A DNA stretch of 52,953 bases from Bradyrhizobium agreste (GTDB lineage: Bacteria > Pseudomonadota > Alphaproteobacteria > Rhizobiales > Xanthobacteraceae), in the NCBI RefSeq assembly GCF_016031625.1, contig NZ_JACCHP010000033.1, forward strand, positions 1 through 52,953, read 5' to 3'. The translations under genes were made by a program, and so were the position numbers. The notes below the pieces were generated by a model. The model was not told where the DNA came from. It was given only the letters and a program-made list of their open reading frames with translations, and did not search any database. Of the stretch, positions 8,286 to 16,767 are shown one piece after another (the first letter of the stretch is position 1; each line of letters starts with the position of its first letter).

Positions 8286-8819
8286 CTACTTCACCGGGCG
8301 CTTCTCGAGCTTCCTCGCCAGCGTCCGCCGGTGCATGCCCAGCCGGCGGGCCGCTTCCGAGATGTTGAACTCGGTCTCGATCAGGGTCTGGTGGATGCGT
8401 TCCCATTCCAGCGTCTTGATCGAGGTCGGCCGCGTATCGAGCGCGACCTCGGCGTTACCTTCGGCCTTGTGGAAGGCGGCCTCGATATCGTCGGTGTTCG
8501 ACGGCTTCGCCAGATAGTGGCAGGCCCCTAACTTGATCGCCTCGACGGCGGTGGAGATGCTTGCAAATCCGGTCAGCACCACGATCAGCATGTCGGGATC
8601 GTGCGTGTGCAGGAGCTCGACGCAGGCGAGGCCCGAGGCGCCGCCGAGCTTGAGGTCGACCACGGCATGACCGAACGAGCGCTGCTCCAGCACCTTTCGC
8701 ACCTCCTCGATCGAGGCGGCGAGCACGACCTCGTAGCCGCGGCGCTCGAACGAGCGCTTCAGCGTGCGGGCGAAACCCGCATCGTCCTCGACGACGATGA
8801 GGGAACGGTCAGGTGTCAA
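8286..8819 (-). CDS. regR: Redox response regulator RegR (ActR/PrrA/RegA family)
   Basis: 177 residues from a TTG start at 8819 with GGAGGG just upstream. The receiver domain (about 5-120) has E11-D12-D13 acidic residues, the phospho-acceptor D55 in VVDLKLGG, and the switch Lys in LAKPS. The C-terminal Fis-type helix-turn-helix (ISEAARRLGMHRRTLARKL) is nearly diagnostic of the RegA/ActR/PrrA family. In related bacteria this regulator controls respiration, photosynthesis, CO2 or nitrogen fixation genes in response to redox state. It overlaps regS by 11 bases, so the pair is translationally coupled, and it is the last gene of the cyo operon. Confidence 0.93.
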   Translation of the reverse strand: MTPDRSLIVVEDDAGFARTLKRSFERRGYEVVLAASIEEVRKVLEQRSFGHAVVDLKLGGASGLACVELLHTHDPDMLIVVLTGFASISTAVEAIKLGACHYLAKPSNTDDIEAAFHKAEGNAEVALDTRPTSIKTLEWERIHQTLIETEFNISEAARRLGMHRRTLARKLEKRPVK

Positions 8820-10212
8820 ATTTCCCTCCGATCGCCAATGTTGCGAGCGGCAGCGTGAGGCGCACCGTGGCGCCCCGCTTCCTGTGGTTCTCGGCGGTCA
8901 CGGTGCCCCCCAATTTGCGCACGACGTTCACCACCAGGAACAGGCCGAGCCCGCCGCCGGCGCGGCCCTTGCTCGACTGGTAGGGCTTGCCCAGCTGTGC
9001 CAGCATCTCCGGCGCAAAGCCGGGGCCGCGGTCGGAGATCGACAGCACGAGATTGTCGCCCTCGCGCTCGGCGACGAGCTCGACCCACTCGCGCGAGACC
9101 TCATAGGCGTTGTCGAGCACGTTGAAGATCACCTGCTTCAGCGCGACGTCGGAGACGATCGCGACGTCCTCACCGAAGGTGTTGACGAAGTAGAGCGTGC
9201 GGGCCGAGCGAGCATTGCGCCATTCGTCGACCAGCGCGGTGACGAAGGCCGTCACCGTCGTCGGCGAGGAGCCTTCACCGCGGGCTTCGCCCGCCGATAC
9301 CAGGATGCCGGTGACGATCGACTTGCACCGCTGCAACGAGGTTTCCATTTCAGCCAGATCCTCGGCGAGCTCCTGATCGGCGGCGAGGTCCGGCATGCGG
9401 CGCCAGTCGCTGAGGATCACCGAGAGCGAGGCGAGCGGCGTGCCGAGCTCATGCGCCGCGCCGGAGGCGAGCAGGCCCATGCGCACGATATGGTCCTGTT
9501 CGGCGGCATGCTGGCGCAACGCCGCCAGATGCGCGTCACGCTCGCGCAAATTCCGGTTGATGCGGGTGACGAACACGACGAGCAGCACGGCGTTGAGCAC
9601 GAATCCCAGGAGCATGCCTGTTACGGTGAGCGTATAGGTCTCGCTCAACGGATTGGGCGGCAGATCGAGCGGCCGGTAGGCCAAGGTCAGCCAGACGAAG
9701 CTCGCACAGGTCAGCGCCACCAGCGACCAGGTCGAGCGGGCATCGAGCAGCACCGCGCCGAGCGTCACCTGGAGCAGGAACAGCGAGGTGAAGGGATTGG
9801 TGGCGCCGCCGGAGAGATAGAGCTGCGCCGTCAGCGCGGCGACATCCAGCATCAAGGCGACCAGGAGCTCGTTGTTGGTGATTGCGGCGCGATGGCGCAC
9901 CCAGACCAGGCTGGAGACGTTGAGCAGCACCAAGGCGCCGATCACCGCGCCCATCCGCTCCAATGGCAGGGGAATGCCGAGGCCGAAATGCACGGCACCG
10001 ATGGTGACGATCTGGCCGACCACCGCGGTCCAGCGCAGCTGGATCAGCAGCGCCATGTTCTTGCGGTTGGTCTCGTCGTCGGTGGGCGTGGTGCCGATCA
10101 GATCGCTGCGCGCGTCGGCCTGCGATTGCAGCGTGACGGGCCCGCCGCCATGGGCAAGCGTTTGGGGAAGCGTTTTCCCGTCGTCAGGTCGGCTCGACGA
10201 TCGTTCCAGCAT
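8809..10212 (-). CDS. regS: Redox sensor histidine kinase RegS (RegB/PrrB/ActS family)
   Basis: 467 residues from ATG 10212. Six transmembrane segments (about 55-215) include the GGATNPF motif (135-141) that in RegB lies in the quinone-binding region. The dimerisation/phospho-acceptor helix carries H254 (GAAHELGTPL), and C296 in LQRCKSIV corresponds to the redox-active cysteine of RegB. The ATPase domain has N and G boxes (DNAYE, DRGPGFAP, GGGLGLFL). It senses the ubiquinone pool and cytoplasmic redox state and phosphorylates RegR. The start codon lies 28 bases inside the 3' end of surf1, so it should be translated from the cyo transcript. An upstream in-frame extension exists but overlaps surf1 and is not RegB-like. 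Confidence 0.93.
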   Translation of the reverse strand: MLERSSSRPDDGKTLPQTLAHGGGPVTLQSQADARSDLIGTTPTDDETNRKNMALLIQLRWTAVVGQIVTIGAVHFGLGIPLPLERMGAVIGALVLLNVSSLVWVRHRAAITNNELLVALMLDVAALTAQLYLSGGATNPFTSLFLLQVTLGAVLLDARSTWSLVALTCASFVWLTLAYRPLDLPPNPLSETYTLTVTGMLLGFVLNAVLLVVFVTRINRNLRERDAHLAALRQHAAEQDHIVRMGLLASGAAHELGTPLASLSVILSDWRRMPDLAADQELAEDLAEMETSLQRCKSIVTGILVSAGEARGEGSSPTTVTAFVTALVDEWRNARSARTLYFVNTFGEDVAIVSDVALKQVIFNVLDNAYEVSREWVELVAEREGDNLVLSISDRGPGFAPEMLAQLGKPYQSSKGRAGGGLGLFLVVNVVRKLGGTVTAENHRKRGATVRLTLPLATLAIGGKFDT

Positions 10213-11032
10213 CTGATCCCGTCCTGCGGGCGACGGCATCCGAGCCGCCGGCCTTGTCGTGGACGAAGCGCTTGCGGCGGAACAGCCCGCCGCCGAATGT
10301 GACGAAAAGCCTGCCGGCCAGCATGAAAGCCAGGGCAAACCACGTCAGCGCGTAGATCAGGTGGTTATTGGGAAAGCGGATCACGGTCAATCCGCCGATT
10401 GGGCCGCCGGCAATTTGTGATCCGGCGTCGGCGTCCACGAAGAAGGGCGCGACCTCATGAAGGCCACGTGCCGCCGCAATGGCGGCGACGTCCCGCGAGT
10501 ACCAGCGGTTGTGCTGGGGCACGTTGGTCCGCAAGAAACCGCCCCTCGGCTCGGTCATGCGGAGCAGGCCGGTGATCGCCACCTGACCTTGCGGGTTGCC
10601 GTCCCGGCGCGTCGATGCGTCGCGCCGCTCGGGCGGCACGAAGCCGCGGTTGATCAGCACCAGCGTGCCGTCGTCGCGCTGCAGCGGCGTCAACACCCAA
10701 TAGCCCGGGCCCTCCTCGGTGACGGCCTGAACCAGCGTCTCGCTCTCATGCAGGAAGCGCCCGCTGACGCTGACGTGCCTGTATTCGTCGCTTGCGGCGC
10801 TGACGGCAGGCCATGCCGCAGGCGAGGGGATCGGCTGTACCGGCGCGTGGACGCGCTGCTCGACCCGGTCGATCAGCGCCAGCTTCCAGGCGCGGCGCTC
10901 GATCTGCCAGACGCCGAGCGCGATCAGAAGCACGAAAGCAATGAGCGAGAGGACCGTGAGCCACAAGGACGGCGACGGCGCAGCCTTGCTGCGCGTTTCG
11001 TCCTCGCCCGTCACGGTCCTGATGTCGCTCAC
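10184..11032 (-). CDS. SURF1-family oxidase assembly protein
   Basis: 282 residues from GTG 11032, which overlaps the cyoD stop as GTGA. Topology fits SURF1: one membrane helix near the N terminus (LWLTVLSLIAFVLLIALG, about 23-42), a periplasmic domain, and a second helix near the C terminus (HLIYALTWFALAFMLAG). Family motifs GVWQIERR, GYWVLTPLQ, VLINRGFVP and the NNHLIYALTW segment are present. SURF1 helps insert heme into heme-copper oxidases, and a position right after cyoD is consistent with that for the bo3 enzyme. The C-terminal 35 residues are a charged tail. Confidence 0.92.
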   Translation of the reverse strand: MSDIRTVTGEDETRSKAAPSPSLWLTVLSLIAFVLLIALGVWQIERRAWKLALIDRVEQRVHAPVQPIPSPAAWPAVSAASDEYRHVSVSGRFLHESETLVQAVTEEGPGYWVLTPLQRDDGTLVLINRGFVPPERRDASTRRDGNPQGQVAITGLLRMTEPRGGFLRTNVPQHNRWYSRDVAAIAAARGLHEVAPFFVDADAGSQIAGGPIGGLTVIRFPNNHLIYALTWFALAFMLAGRLFVTFGGGLFRRKRFVHDKAGGSDAVARRTGSDAGTIVEPT

Positions 11033-11409
11033 TTCATTCCCGTCATCTGGTGGACCGGCATCATGTTGCTGTTGAGGTGGCTCATCACCCACAGCGAACC
11101 CGACAGGGCGATCACCACCATCACGATGGTGAAGATCAGCGCCATCATGGTCCAGCCGTTCTCGGACGTCGTGTTCATGTGCAGGAAGTAGACCATGTGC
11201 ACGATGATCTGCACGATCGCGAAGGCCATGATCACCAGCGCGGTGATCTGCTTGCTCGGCAGCGCGCCGCTCATCACCAGCCAGAACGGGATCGCGGTGA
11301 GCACGACCGAGAGCACGAAGCCGAGCATGTAGCCCGAGAACGTGCTGTGGGCGTGGCCGCCTTCGTGGTGATGGTCGTGCGCGCCGGCTGCGTGGGTATT
11401 AGTGCTCAT
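11029..11409 (-). CDS. cyoD: Cytochrome bo3 quinol oxidase subunit IV (CyoD)
   Basis: 126 residues from ATG 11409, which overlaps the cyoC stop as ATGA. The His-rich N terminus (HDHHHEGGHAH) precedes three membrane helices; GYMLGFVLSVVLTAIPFWLV and VQIIVHMVYFLHM are the CyoD signature. Subunit IV is a small membrane subunit that supports assembly of the CuB centre. It overlaps its neighbours by 4 bases on both sides, so its expression is tied to theirs. A longer reading from further upstream would overlap cyoC and is not supported. Confidence 0.95.
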   Translation of the reverse strand: MSTNTHAAGAHDHHHEGGHAHSTFSGYMLGFVLSVVLTAIPFWLVMSGALPSKQITALVIMAFAIVQIIVHMVYFLHMNTTSENGWTMMALIFTIVMVVIALSGSLWVMSHLNSNMMPVHQMTGMK

Positions 11410-12035
11410 CGCAGAACTCCCAGGAGATAGACGAAGGTGAAGACGCCGATCCAGACCACGTCGAGGAAGTGCCAGAACATCGACAGGCACATCAGGCGGC
11501 GGCGGTTGGCCTCGATCAGGCCGAACTTTCCGACCTGCACCATCAGCGTCACCAGCCAGATCAGGCCGCAGGTGACGTGCAGGCCGTGGGTGCCGACCAG
11601 GGTGAAGAAGGCGGAGAGGAAGGCGCTGCGCTGCGGGGTAGCGCCCTCGTGGATCATGTGGGCGAACTCGGTGAGCTCGATGCCGATGAAGGCGAGGCCG
11701 AACAGGCCGGTGATCGCCAGCCAGATTTGCGTCTGCGCGACCTTGTTCTGCTGCATCGTCAGCATGGCAAAGCCGTAGGTGATCGACGACAGCAGCAGCA
11801 TGGACGTGTTCACCGCGACCAGGTTCAGGTCGAACAGGTCCTTCGGTGCCGGCCCGGCGGCATAATTGCCGCCGAGCACGCCGTAGGTGGCGAACAGGAT
11901 CGCGAAGATGAGGCAGTCGCTCATCAGGTAGATCCAGAAGCCGAGCGAGGTGCTGTAGCCTTCCGGATGCGGATGTTCGTCGGCGAGGTAGAAGACCGGC
12001 TCGCCGGTCTGCGAGGGATTGACAGCGATCGTCAT
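11406..12035 (-). CDS. cyoC: Cytochrome bo3 quinol oxidase subunit III (CyoC)
   Basis: 209 residues, the usual CyoC length. Five hydrophobic helices and motifs typical of quinol oxidase subunit III are visible: STSLGFWIYLMSDCLIF, TLVGTHGLHVTCGLIW and the C-terminal FWHFLDVVWIGVFTFVYLLG. Subunit III stabilises the complex and contains no metal ligands. The stop of cyoB and the start of cyoC are directly adjacent (12036/12035), and its stop overlaps the start of cyoD. Confidence 0.96.
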   Translation of the reverse strand: MTIAVNPSQTGEPVFYLADEHPHPEGYSTSLGFWIYLMSDCLIFAILFATYGVLGGNYAAGPAPKDLFDLNLVAVNTSMLLLSSITYGFAMLTMQQNKVAQTQIWLAITGLFGLAFIGIELTEFAHMIHEGATPQRSAFLSAFFTLVGTHGLHVTCGLIWLVTLMVQVGKFGLIEANRRRLMCLSMFWHFLDVVWIGVFTFVYLLGVLR

Positions 12036-14033
12036 TTACTTGGCTCCGGCGAGCAGCTTGGTGCGCGCGTCTTCGGTCCGGATGACGTCTTCAGCCGGAA
12101 TGTCGAAGTCGCGGTGATAGTTGAAGGTGTGGCCGATCCCGACGGCGAGCATCGCGATGAAGCTCACGGCGGCGAGCCACCACATGTACCAGACGAGAGC
12201 AAAGCCCATCGCGGTGGCGAAGCCGGCGAGAATGATGCCGGTGCCGGTGCTGCTCGGCATGTGGATCGGCTTGAAGCCGGTGAGCGGACGCTGATAGCCG
12301 CGCCGCTTCATGTCCCACCACGCGTCATTGTCGTGAACGACCGGGGTGAAGGCGAAGTTGTAGTCCGGCGGCGGCGAGGAGGTCGCCCATTCCAGCGTGC
12401 GCGCGTCCCAGGGATCGCCGGTGACGTCCTTGAGTTGCTCGCGCTTGAGCAGGCTGACCGCGAACTGCATCAGCATCGAGAGGATGCCGATGAAGACGAA
12501 CACGGCACCGATCGCGGCGATGACGAACCAGATCTGGAGCGAAGGATCGTCGAAGACGCGCAGGCGGCGCGTCACGCCCATCAGGCCGAGCACGTAGAGC
12601 GGCATGAAGGCCAGGTAGAAGCCGGTGACCCAGAACCAGAACGACATCTTGCCCCAGAACGGATCGAGCTTGAAGCCGAACGCCTTCGGGAACCAGTAGT
12701 TGATACCGGCGAACGCGCCGAACACCACGCCGCCGATGATCACGTTGTGGAAGTGCGCGATCAGGAACAGGCTGTTGTGCAGCACGAAGTCGGCCGGCGG
12801 CACCGCGAGCAGCACGCCGGTCATGCCGCCGATCACGAAGGTCAGCATGAAGGCGATGGTCCACATCATAGGCAGCTCATAGCGGATGCGGCCGCGATAC
12901 ATCGTGAACAGCCAGTTGAACATCTTCGCGCCGGTCGGGATCGAGATGATCATCGTGGTGATGCCGAAGAACGAGTTGACGCTGGCGCCCGAGCCCATCG
13001 TGAAGAAGTGGTGCAGCCACACCAGGTAGGACAGGATGGTGATGACGACGGTGGCGTAGACCATCGAGGTGTAGCCGAACAGCCGCTTGCCCGAGAAGGT
13101 CGAGGTGACCTCGGAGAAGATGCCGAACGCCGGCAGAACCAGTATGTAGACCTCGGGGTGACCCCAGATCCAGATCAGGTTCACGTACATCATCGGGCTG
13201 CCGCCGAAATCATTGGTGAAGAAGTTGGTGCCGACATAGCGGTCGAGCGACAGCAGCGCGAGCACCACGGTCAGGACCGGGAAGGAGGCGACGATCAGCA
13301 CGTTGGTGCAGAGCGAGGTCCAGGTGAACACCGGCATCTTCATCATGGTCATGCCGGGGCAGCGCAGCTTGACGATGGTGCAGATCAGGTTGATGCCGGA
13401 CAATGTCGTGCCGACGCCGGCGACCTGCAGCGCCCAGATGTAATAGTCGACACCGACGTCGGGACTGTAGCCGATGTTCGACAGCGGCGGGTAAGCCAGC
13501 CAGCCGGTGCGGGCGAATTCGCCGATGAACAGCGAAGCCATCACCAGCACCGCGCCGCCGACCGTCATCCAGAAGCTGAAATTGTTCAGGAACGGGAACG
13601 AGACGTCTCGCGCGCCGATCTGCAGCGGCACGACATAGTTCATCAGGCCGGTGACCAGCGGCATCGCCACGAAGAAGATCATGATCACGCCGTGGGCGGT
13701 GAAGACCTGATCGTAGTGATGGGCGTTGAGATAGCCTTCGGAGCCGCCAAAGGCGAGCATCTGCTGGCCGCGCATCATCAGCGCGTCGGCAAAGCCGCGG
13801 AGCAGCATCACGATGCCGAGGATCATGTACATGATGCCGATGCGCTTGTGGTCCACCGTGGTGAACCATTCGCGCCACAGATAGCCCCAGAGGCGGAAAT
13901 AGGTGAGGCCGCCGAGCAGTGCAGCGCCGCCGAGCGCGACCACCACGAAGGTGCCGACGACGATCGGCTCGTGCAGCGGCAGCGATTCAAGGCCGAGCCG
14001 GCCGAAGATGAGCTTGAGAAGATCAGGAGACAT
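12036..14033 (-). CDS. cyoB: Cytochrome bo3 quinol oxidase subunit I (CyoB)
   Basis: 665 residues, full length. All catalytic positions are visible: low-spin heme ligands H114 and H429, CuB ligands H292, H341 and H342 with the cross-linked Y296, and the high-spin heme ligand H427. The quinol-site residues known from E. coli CyoB are conserved (R79, D83, H106, Q109 here), which marks it as a ubiquinol rather than a cytochrome c oxidase. E294 of the D-channel (GHPEVY) is present. The enzyme reduces oxygen to water with electrons from ubiquinol and pumps protons across the inner membrane. The gap from cyoA is 11 bases. Confidence 0.98.
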   Translation of the reverse strand: MSPDLLKLIFGRLGLESLPLHEPIVVGTFVVVALGGAALLGGLTYFRLWGYLWREWFTTVDHKRIGIMYMILGIVMLLRGFADALMMRGQQMLAFGGSEGYLNAHHYDQVFTAHGVIMIFFVAMPLVTGLMNYVVPLQIGARDVSFPFLNNFSFWMTVGGAVLVMASLFIGEFARTGWLAYPPLSNIGYSPDVGVDYYIWALQVAGVGTTLSGINLICTIVKLRCPGMTMMKMPVFTWTSLCTNVLIVASFPVLTVVLALLSLDRYVGTNFFTNDFGGSPMMYVNLIWIWGHPEVYILVLPAFGIFSEVTSTFSGKRLFGYTSMVYATVVITILSYLVWLHHFFTMGSGASVNSFFGITTMIISIPTGAKMFNWLFTMYRGRIRYELPMMWTIAFMLTFVIGGMTGVLLAVPPADFVLHNSLFLIAHFHNVIIGGVVFGAFAGINYWFPKAFGFKLDPFWGKMSFWFWVTGFYLAFMPLYVLGLMGVTRRLRVFDDPSLQIWFVIAAIGAVFVFIGILSMLMQFAVSLLKREQLKDVTGDPWDARTLEWATSSPPPDYNFAFTPVVHDNDAWWDMKRRGYQRPLTGFKPIHMPSSTGTGIILAGFATAMGFALVWYMWWLAAVSFIAMLAVGIGHTFNYHRDFDIPAEDVIRTEDARTKLLAGAK

Positions 14034-14044
14034 GCGCGTTCTCT

Positions 14045-15205
14045 TTAGGAATCTGACTTCGGACGCTGTCCGAGGAAGAAGGACGAGGACTTCAGCGGCG
14101 TGAACGACGGCCGCTTCAGGCCGGCACCGAGCAGCGGCGCGGTGTCGACGGGTGCCGTAATGGACGCGGTGGTCTTGCCCTGCGGCGCATCCGGCGTGCA
14201 GGTGCCGGCGACGAAAACAGGCTCGGGCCCCAGCGGGGCGCCGCGGCGGGCATACTTGTCATAGGTGAGCGGCAGGGTGTTGTTCAGGCCCTGATGGCCG
14301 TTGCCGCCCTTGGCGTCGATCGCCATCATCTCGCTCTGGCACATCTTGCCGGTCTCGACGCACATGTTGAGGATCAGGCGGTAGAGATCGGCATCGACGG
14401 TGCCCCAGCGCCGCACCGGCTCGTTCTGGCTGGGCTTCTCCAGCTGGAGATATTCGGCGCGGCCGAGCGAGCCGCCGGCGGACTTGGCCTTGGCGACCCA
14501 GGTGTCAAAACCCTTGTCGTCGAGGCCTTGGAAGTTGAAGTGCATGCCGGAGAAGCCGGCGCCGCTATAGTTCGCCGAAAAGCCCTTGTAGGTGCCGGCG
14601 TGGTTGACCACGGCGTGGAGCTTGGTCTCCATGCCCGGCATCGCGTAGATCTGGCCGGCGAGCGCGGGGATGTAGAACGAGTTCATCACCGAGGATGCGG
14701 TGATGCGGAAGGTGATGGGGCGGTCGACCGGAGCGGCGAGCTCATTGACGGTGGCGATGCCGTAGTCCGGGTAGATGAAGAGCCACTTCCAGTCGAGCGC
14801 GACGACGTCGACCTCGAGTGGGGCCTTGGACTGGTCCACGGCGCGCTCGGCATGGATGCGGCCGAGGGTGCGATAGGGGTCGAGCAGATGGGTGCCCATC
14901 CAGGTCAGAGCGCCCAGGCAGACGATGATTAGAAGCGGCGCCGACCAGATCACCAGCTCGAGCTTGGTCGAGTGGTCCCATTCCGGCTCGTAGCGGGCCT
15001 GGGTGTTGGACTGGCGGTAGCGCCAGGCGAACAGCACCGTCAGCGCCATCACCGGCACGACGATCAGGAGCATCAGGACGGTCGAGATGATGACGAGGTC
15101 GCGTTGTTGGGCGGCGATATCGCCGGCTGGCGCCAGCACGATATAGTCGCAGCCGCTGAGTGCGGCTACCAGAGGTAGTAGCGCCAGGATCTTGAGACGA
15201 GACAC
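14045..15205 (-). CDS. cyoA: Cytochrome bo3 quinol oxidase subunit II (CyoA), lipoprotein
   Basis: 386 residues from GTG 15205, preceded by AAGG at good spacing. A lipoprotein signal peptide with lipobox LSGC puts the modified cysteine at residue 19. Two membrane helices follow (about 40-65 and 85-110), then the periplasmic cupredoxin domain (MPGMETKLHAVVN, YKGFSANYSGAGFSGMHF). The CuA-binding cysteine pair of cytochrome c oxidases is absent, as expected for a quinol oxidase. The region after residue 260 is longer than in E. coli and includes NMCVETGKMC. First gene of the cyoABCD-surf1-regSR unit; a 23-bp palindrome lies 68 bases upstream of its start. Confidence 0.95.
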   Translation of the reverse strand: MSRLKILALLPLVAALSGCDYIVLAPAGDIAAQQRDLVIISTVLMLLIVVPVMALTVLFAWRYRQSNTQARYEPEWDHSTKLELVIWSAPLLIIVCLGALTWMGTHLLDPYRTLGRIHAERAVDQSKAPLEVDVVALDWKWLFIYPDYGIATVNELAAPVDRPITFRITASSVMNSFYIPALAGQIYAMPGMETKLHAVVNHAGTYKGFSANYSGAGFSGMHFNFQGLDDKGFDTWVAKAKSAGGSLGRAEYLQLEKPSQNEPVRRWGTVDADLYRLILNMCVETGKMCQSEMMAIDAKGGNGHQGLNNTLPLTYDKYARRGAPLGPEPVFVAGTCTPDAPQGKTTASITAPVDTAPLLGAGLKRPSFTPLKSSSFFLGQRPKSDS

Positions 15206-15272
15206 GGGCCGAGCCTTATGAGAATGAGTTTCCTTTGCGGGGCCAACGGGTAGCTGCGGCGCAACAATCCGG

Positions 15273-15295
15273 ACATTGGACAATTTGTCCAATGT
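15273..15295. promoter_or_regulatory. Perfect 23-bp palindrome between cyoA and the MFS gene (operator)
   Basis: Two 11-base arms, the left one ACATTGGACAA, meet around a single T with no mismatch. It lies 67 bases before the cyoA start and 92 bases before the MFS start, placed to control both divergent promoters. It does not match the FNR/FixK, Irr or NsrR consensus I know. The binding protein is not evident. Confidence 0.75.
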
Positions 15296-15387
15296 TGCAC
15301 TGCGGGAGGTTGGGCCAGACAGGAGCAGATTGCCTGGCGCCCCGCCGGGCGGTCGGCTTTGGTTTTCAGGACGTTAAGGGCGCACGA

Positions 15388-16716
15388 ATGGCGACGGCAC
15401 AGACCCCCGCAATGGCAGACCTCCACACGGGCGAGCACGGCCACGACCAGGCCAGTCCCGGCGAGATCGCCATCGGCGTCATCATCGGCCGTACCTCGGA
15501 ATTCTTCGACTTCTTCGTCTTCGCGATCGCCTCGGTGATCGTGTTTCCGCGCCTGGTGTTCCCGTTCGCGAGCGAGCTGACCGGCACGCTCTATTCCTTC
15601 ATGGTGTTCGCGCTCGCCTTCATGGCCCGTCCGATCGGCACCGTCATCTTCATGACGATCGACCGAACCTACGGCAAGACGGCCAAGCTGATCTCGGCGC
15701 TGTTCCTGCTCGGCACCGCCACCGTCGCGCTCGCCTTCCTGCCGGGCTATCAGGACATCGGCGTCGCCGCGATCTGGCTGCTGGCGCTGGCGCGCATCGC
15801 GCAAGGCCTGGCCTGGGGCGGCGCCTGGGACGGCATGGCTTCGCTGCTGGCGCTGAATGCGCCGGCCTCCCAGCGCGGCTGGTACGCGATGGTGCCGCAG
15901 TTAGGGGCCCCGCTCGGGCTGATCGTGGCGAGCGCGCTGTTCGCCTATTTCGCTGGCCTCCTTTCGGCCGATGATTTCTTCGACTGGGGCTGGCGCTATC
16001 CGTTCTTCGTTGCGTTTGCCATCAACGTCGTGGCGCTGTTCGCGCGCCTGCGCATGGTGACGACGGAAGAATACGCCACCCTGTTCGAGACCCGCGAACT
16101 CCAGCCGGCGCGGATCTCCGAGACGGTCGCGCGCGAGGGCCAGACCATCATGCTTGGCGCCTTCGCGCCGCTGGCGAGCTTTGCGCTGTTCCACATGGTC
16201 ACGGTGTTTCCGCTGTCCTGGGTGTTCCTGTTCACCCGCGAAAGCCCGGTGCGCTTTTTGATCATCGAGATCGTCGCCGCCGTGTTCGGCGTCGCCGCGA
16301 TCGTGGCCTCCGGCATCATTGCCGACCGCGTCGGCCGCAAGTCGCTTCTGATGGGATCGGCGATCGCGATCGCGGTCTACAGCGGCTTCGCGCCGCAGCT
16401 GCTCGACGCCGGCGCGTTCGGCGAGACCATCTACATGGTGATCGGCTTCATCCTGCTCGGCCTGTCCTTCGGCCAATCCTCCGGTGCGATCGCCTCGAAC
16501 TTCCGGCAGGCCTATCGCTACACGGCGTCCGCGCTGACCTCCGACATGGCCTGGCTGTTCGGCGCCGGCTTCGCCCCGCTGGTCGCGCTGCTGCTCGCCA
16601 CCAATCTCGGCGTCATCGCCTCCGGTGCGTACCTGTTGTCTGGCGCGTTCTGGACCCTGCTCGCGCTCTGGCTCAGCGGCCAGCGCGAGGCGGGCGATAT
16701 GGACGCAGGGCGCTGA
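15388..16716 (+). CDS. MFS transporter (metabolite:H+ symporter type)
   Basis: 442 residues from ATG 15388 (AAGGG seven bases upstream). Twelve hydrophobic segments are expected; GVIIGRTSEFFDFFVFAIAS in the first helix and the RIAQGLAWGGAWDGMASLL motif resemble the MHS subfamily (citrate, shikimate and aromatic-acid symporters). The loop-8/9 motif GIIADRVGRKS is present. Substrate cannot be inferred. It is divergent from cyoA across the 23-bp palindrome, so it may be coregulated with the oxidase. A convergent hairpin after its stop separates it from the VOC gene. Confidence 0.87.
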   Translation: MATAQTPAMADLHTGEHGHDQASPGEIAIGVIIGRTSEFFDFFVFAIASVIVFPRLVFPFASELTGTLYSFMVFALAFMARPIGTVIFMTIDRTYGKTAKLISALFLLGTATVALAFLPGYQDIGVAAIWLLALARIAQGLAWGGAWDGMASLLALNAPASQRGWYAMVPQLGAPLGLIVASALFAYFAGLLSADDFFDWGWRYPFFVAFAINVVALFARLRMVTTEEYATLFETRELQPARISETVAREGQTIMLGAFAPLASFALFHMVTVFPLSWVFLFTRESPVRFLIIEIVAAVFGVAAIVASGIIADRVGRKSLLMGSAIAIAVYSGFAPQLLDAGAFGETIYMVIGFILLGLSFGQSSGAIASNFRQAYRYTASALTSDMAWLFGAGFAPLVALLLATNLGVIASGAYLLSGAFWTLLALWLSGQREAGDMDAGR

Positions 16717-16734
16717 ACGCGCAGCGCATGCAGG

Positions 16735-16766
16735 ATGGGCAACGGCGCTGGTCGCGCCGTGCCCAT
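16735..16766. terminator. Hairpin between convergent MFS and VOC genes
   Basis: A 13-bp stem with one bulged A and a 5-base loop (arms 16735-16748 and 16754-16766). There is no T-tract, so it is a likely bidirectional barrier or processing signal rather than a standard terminator. Confidence 0.45.
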
Positions 16767-16767
16767 C

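Noticed and set aside
11469..14048. Very long open frame on the plus strand opposite cyoB and cyoC
   Set aside because: Shadow of the high-GC cyo genes; composition His/Gln/Arg-rich and no recognisable domain.
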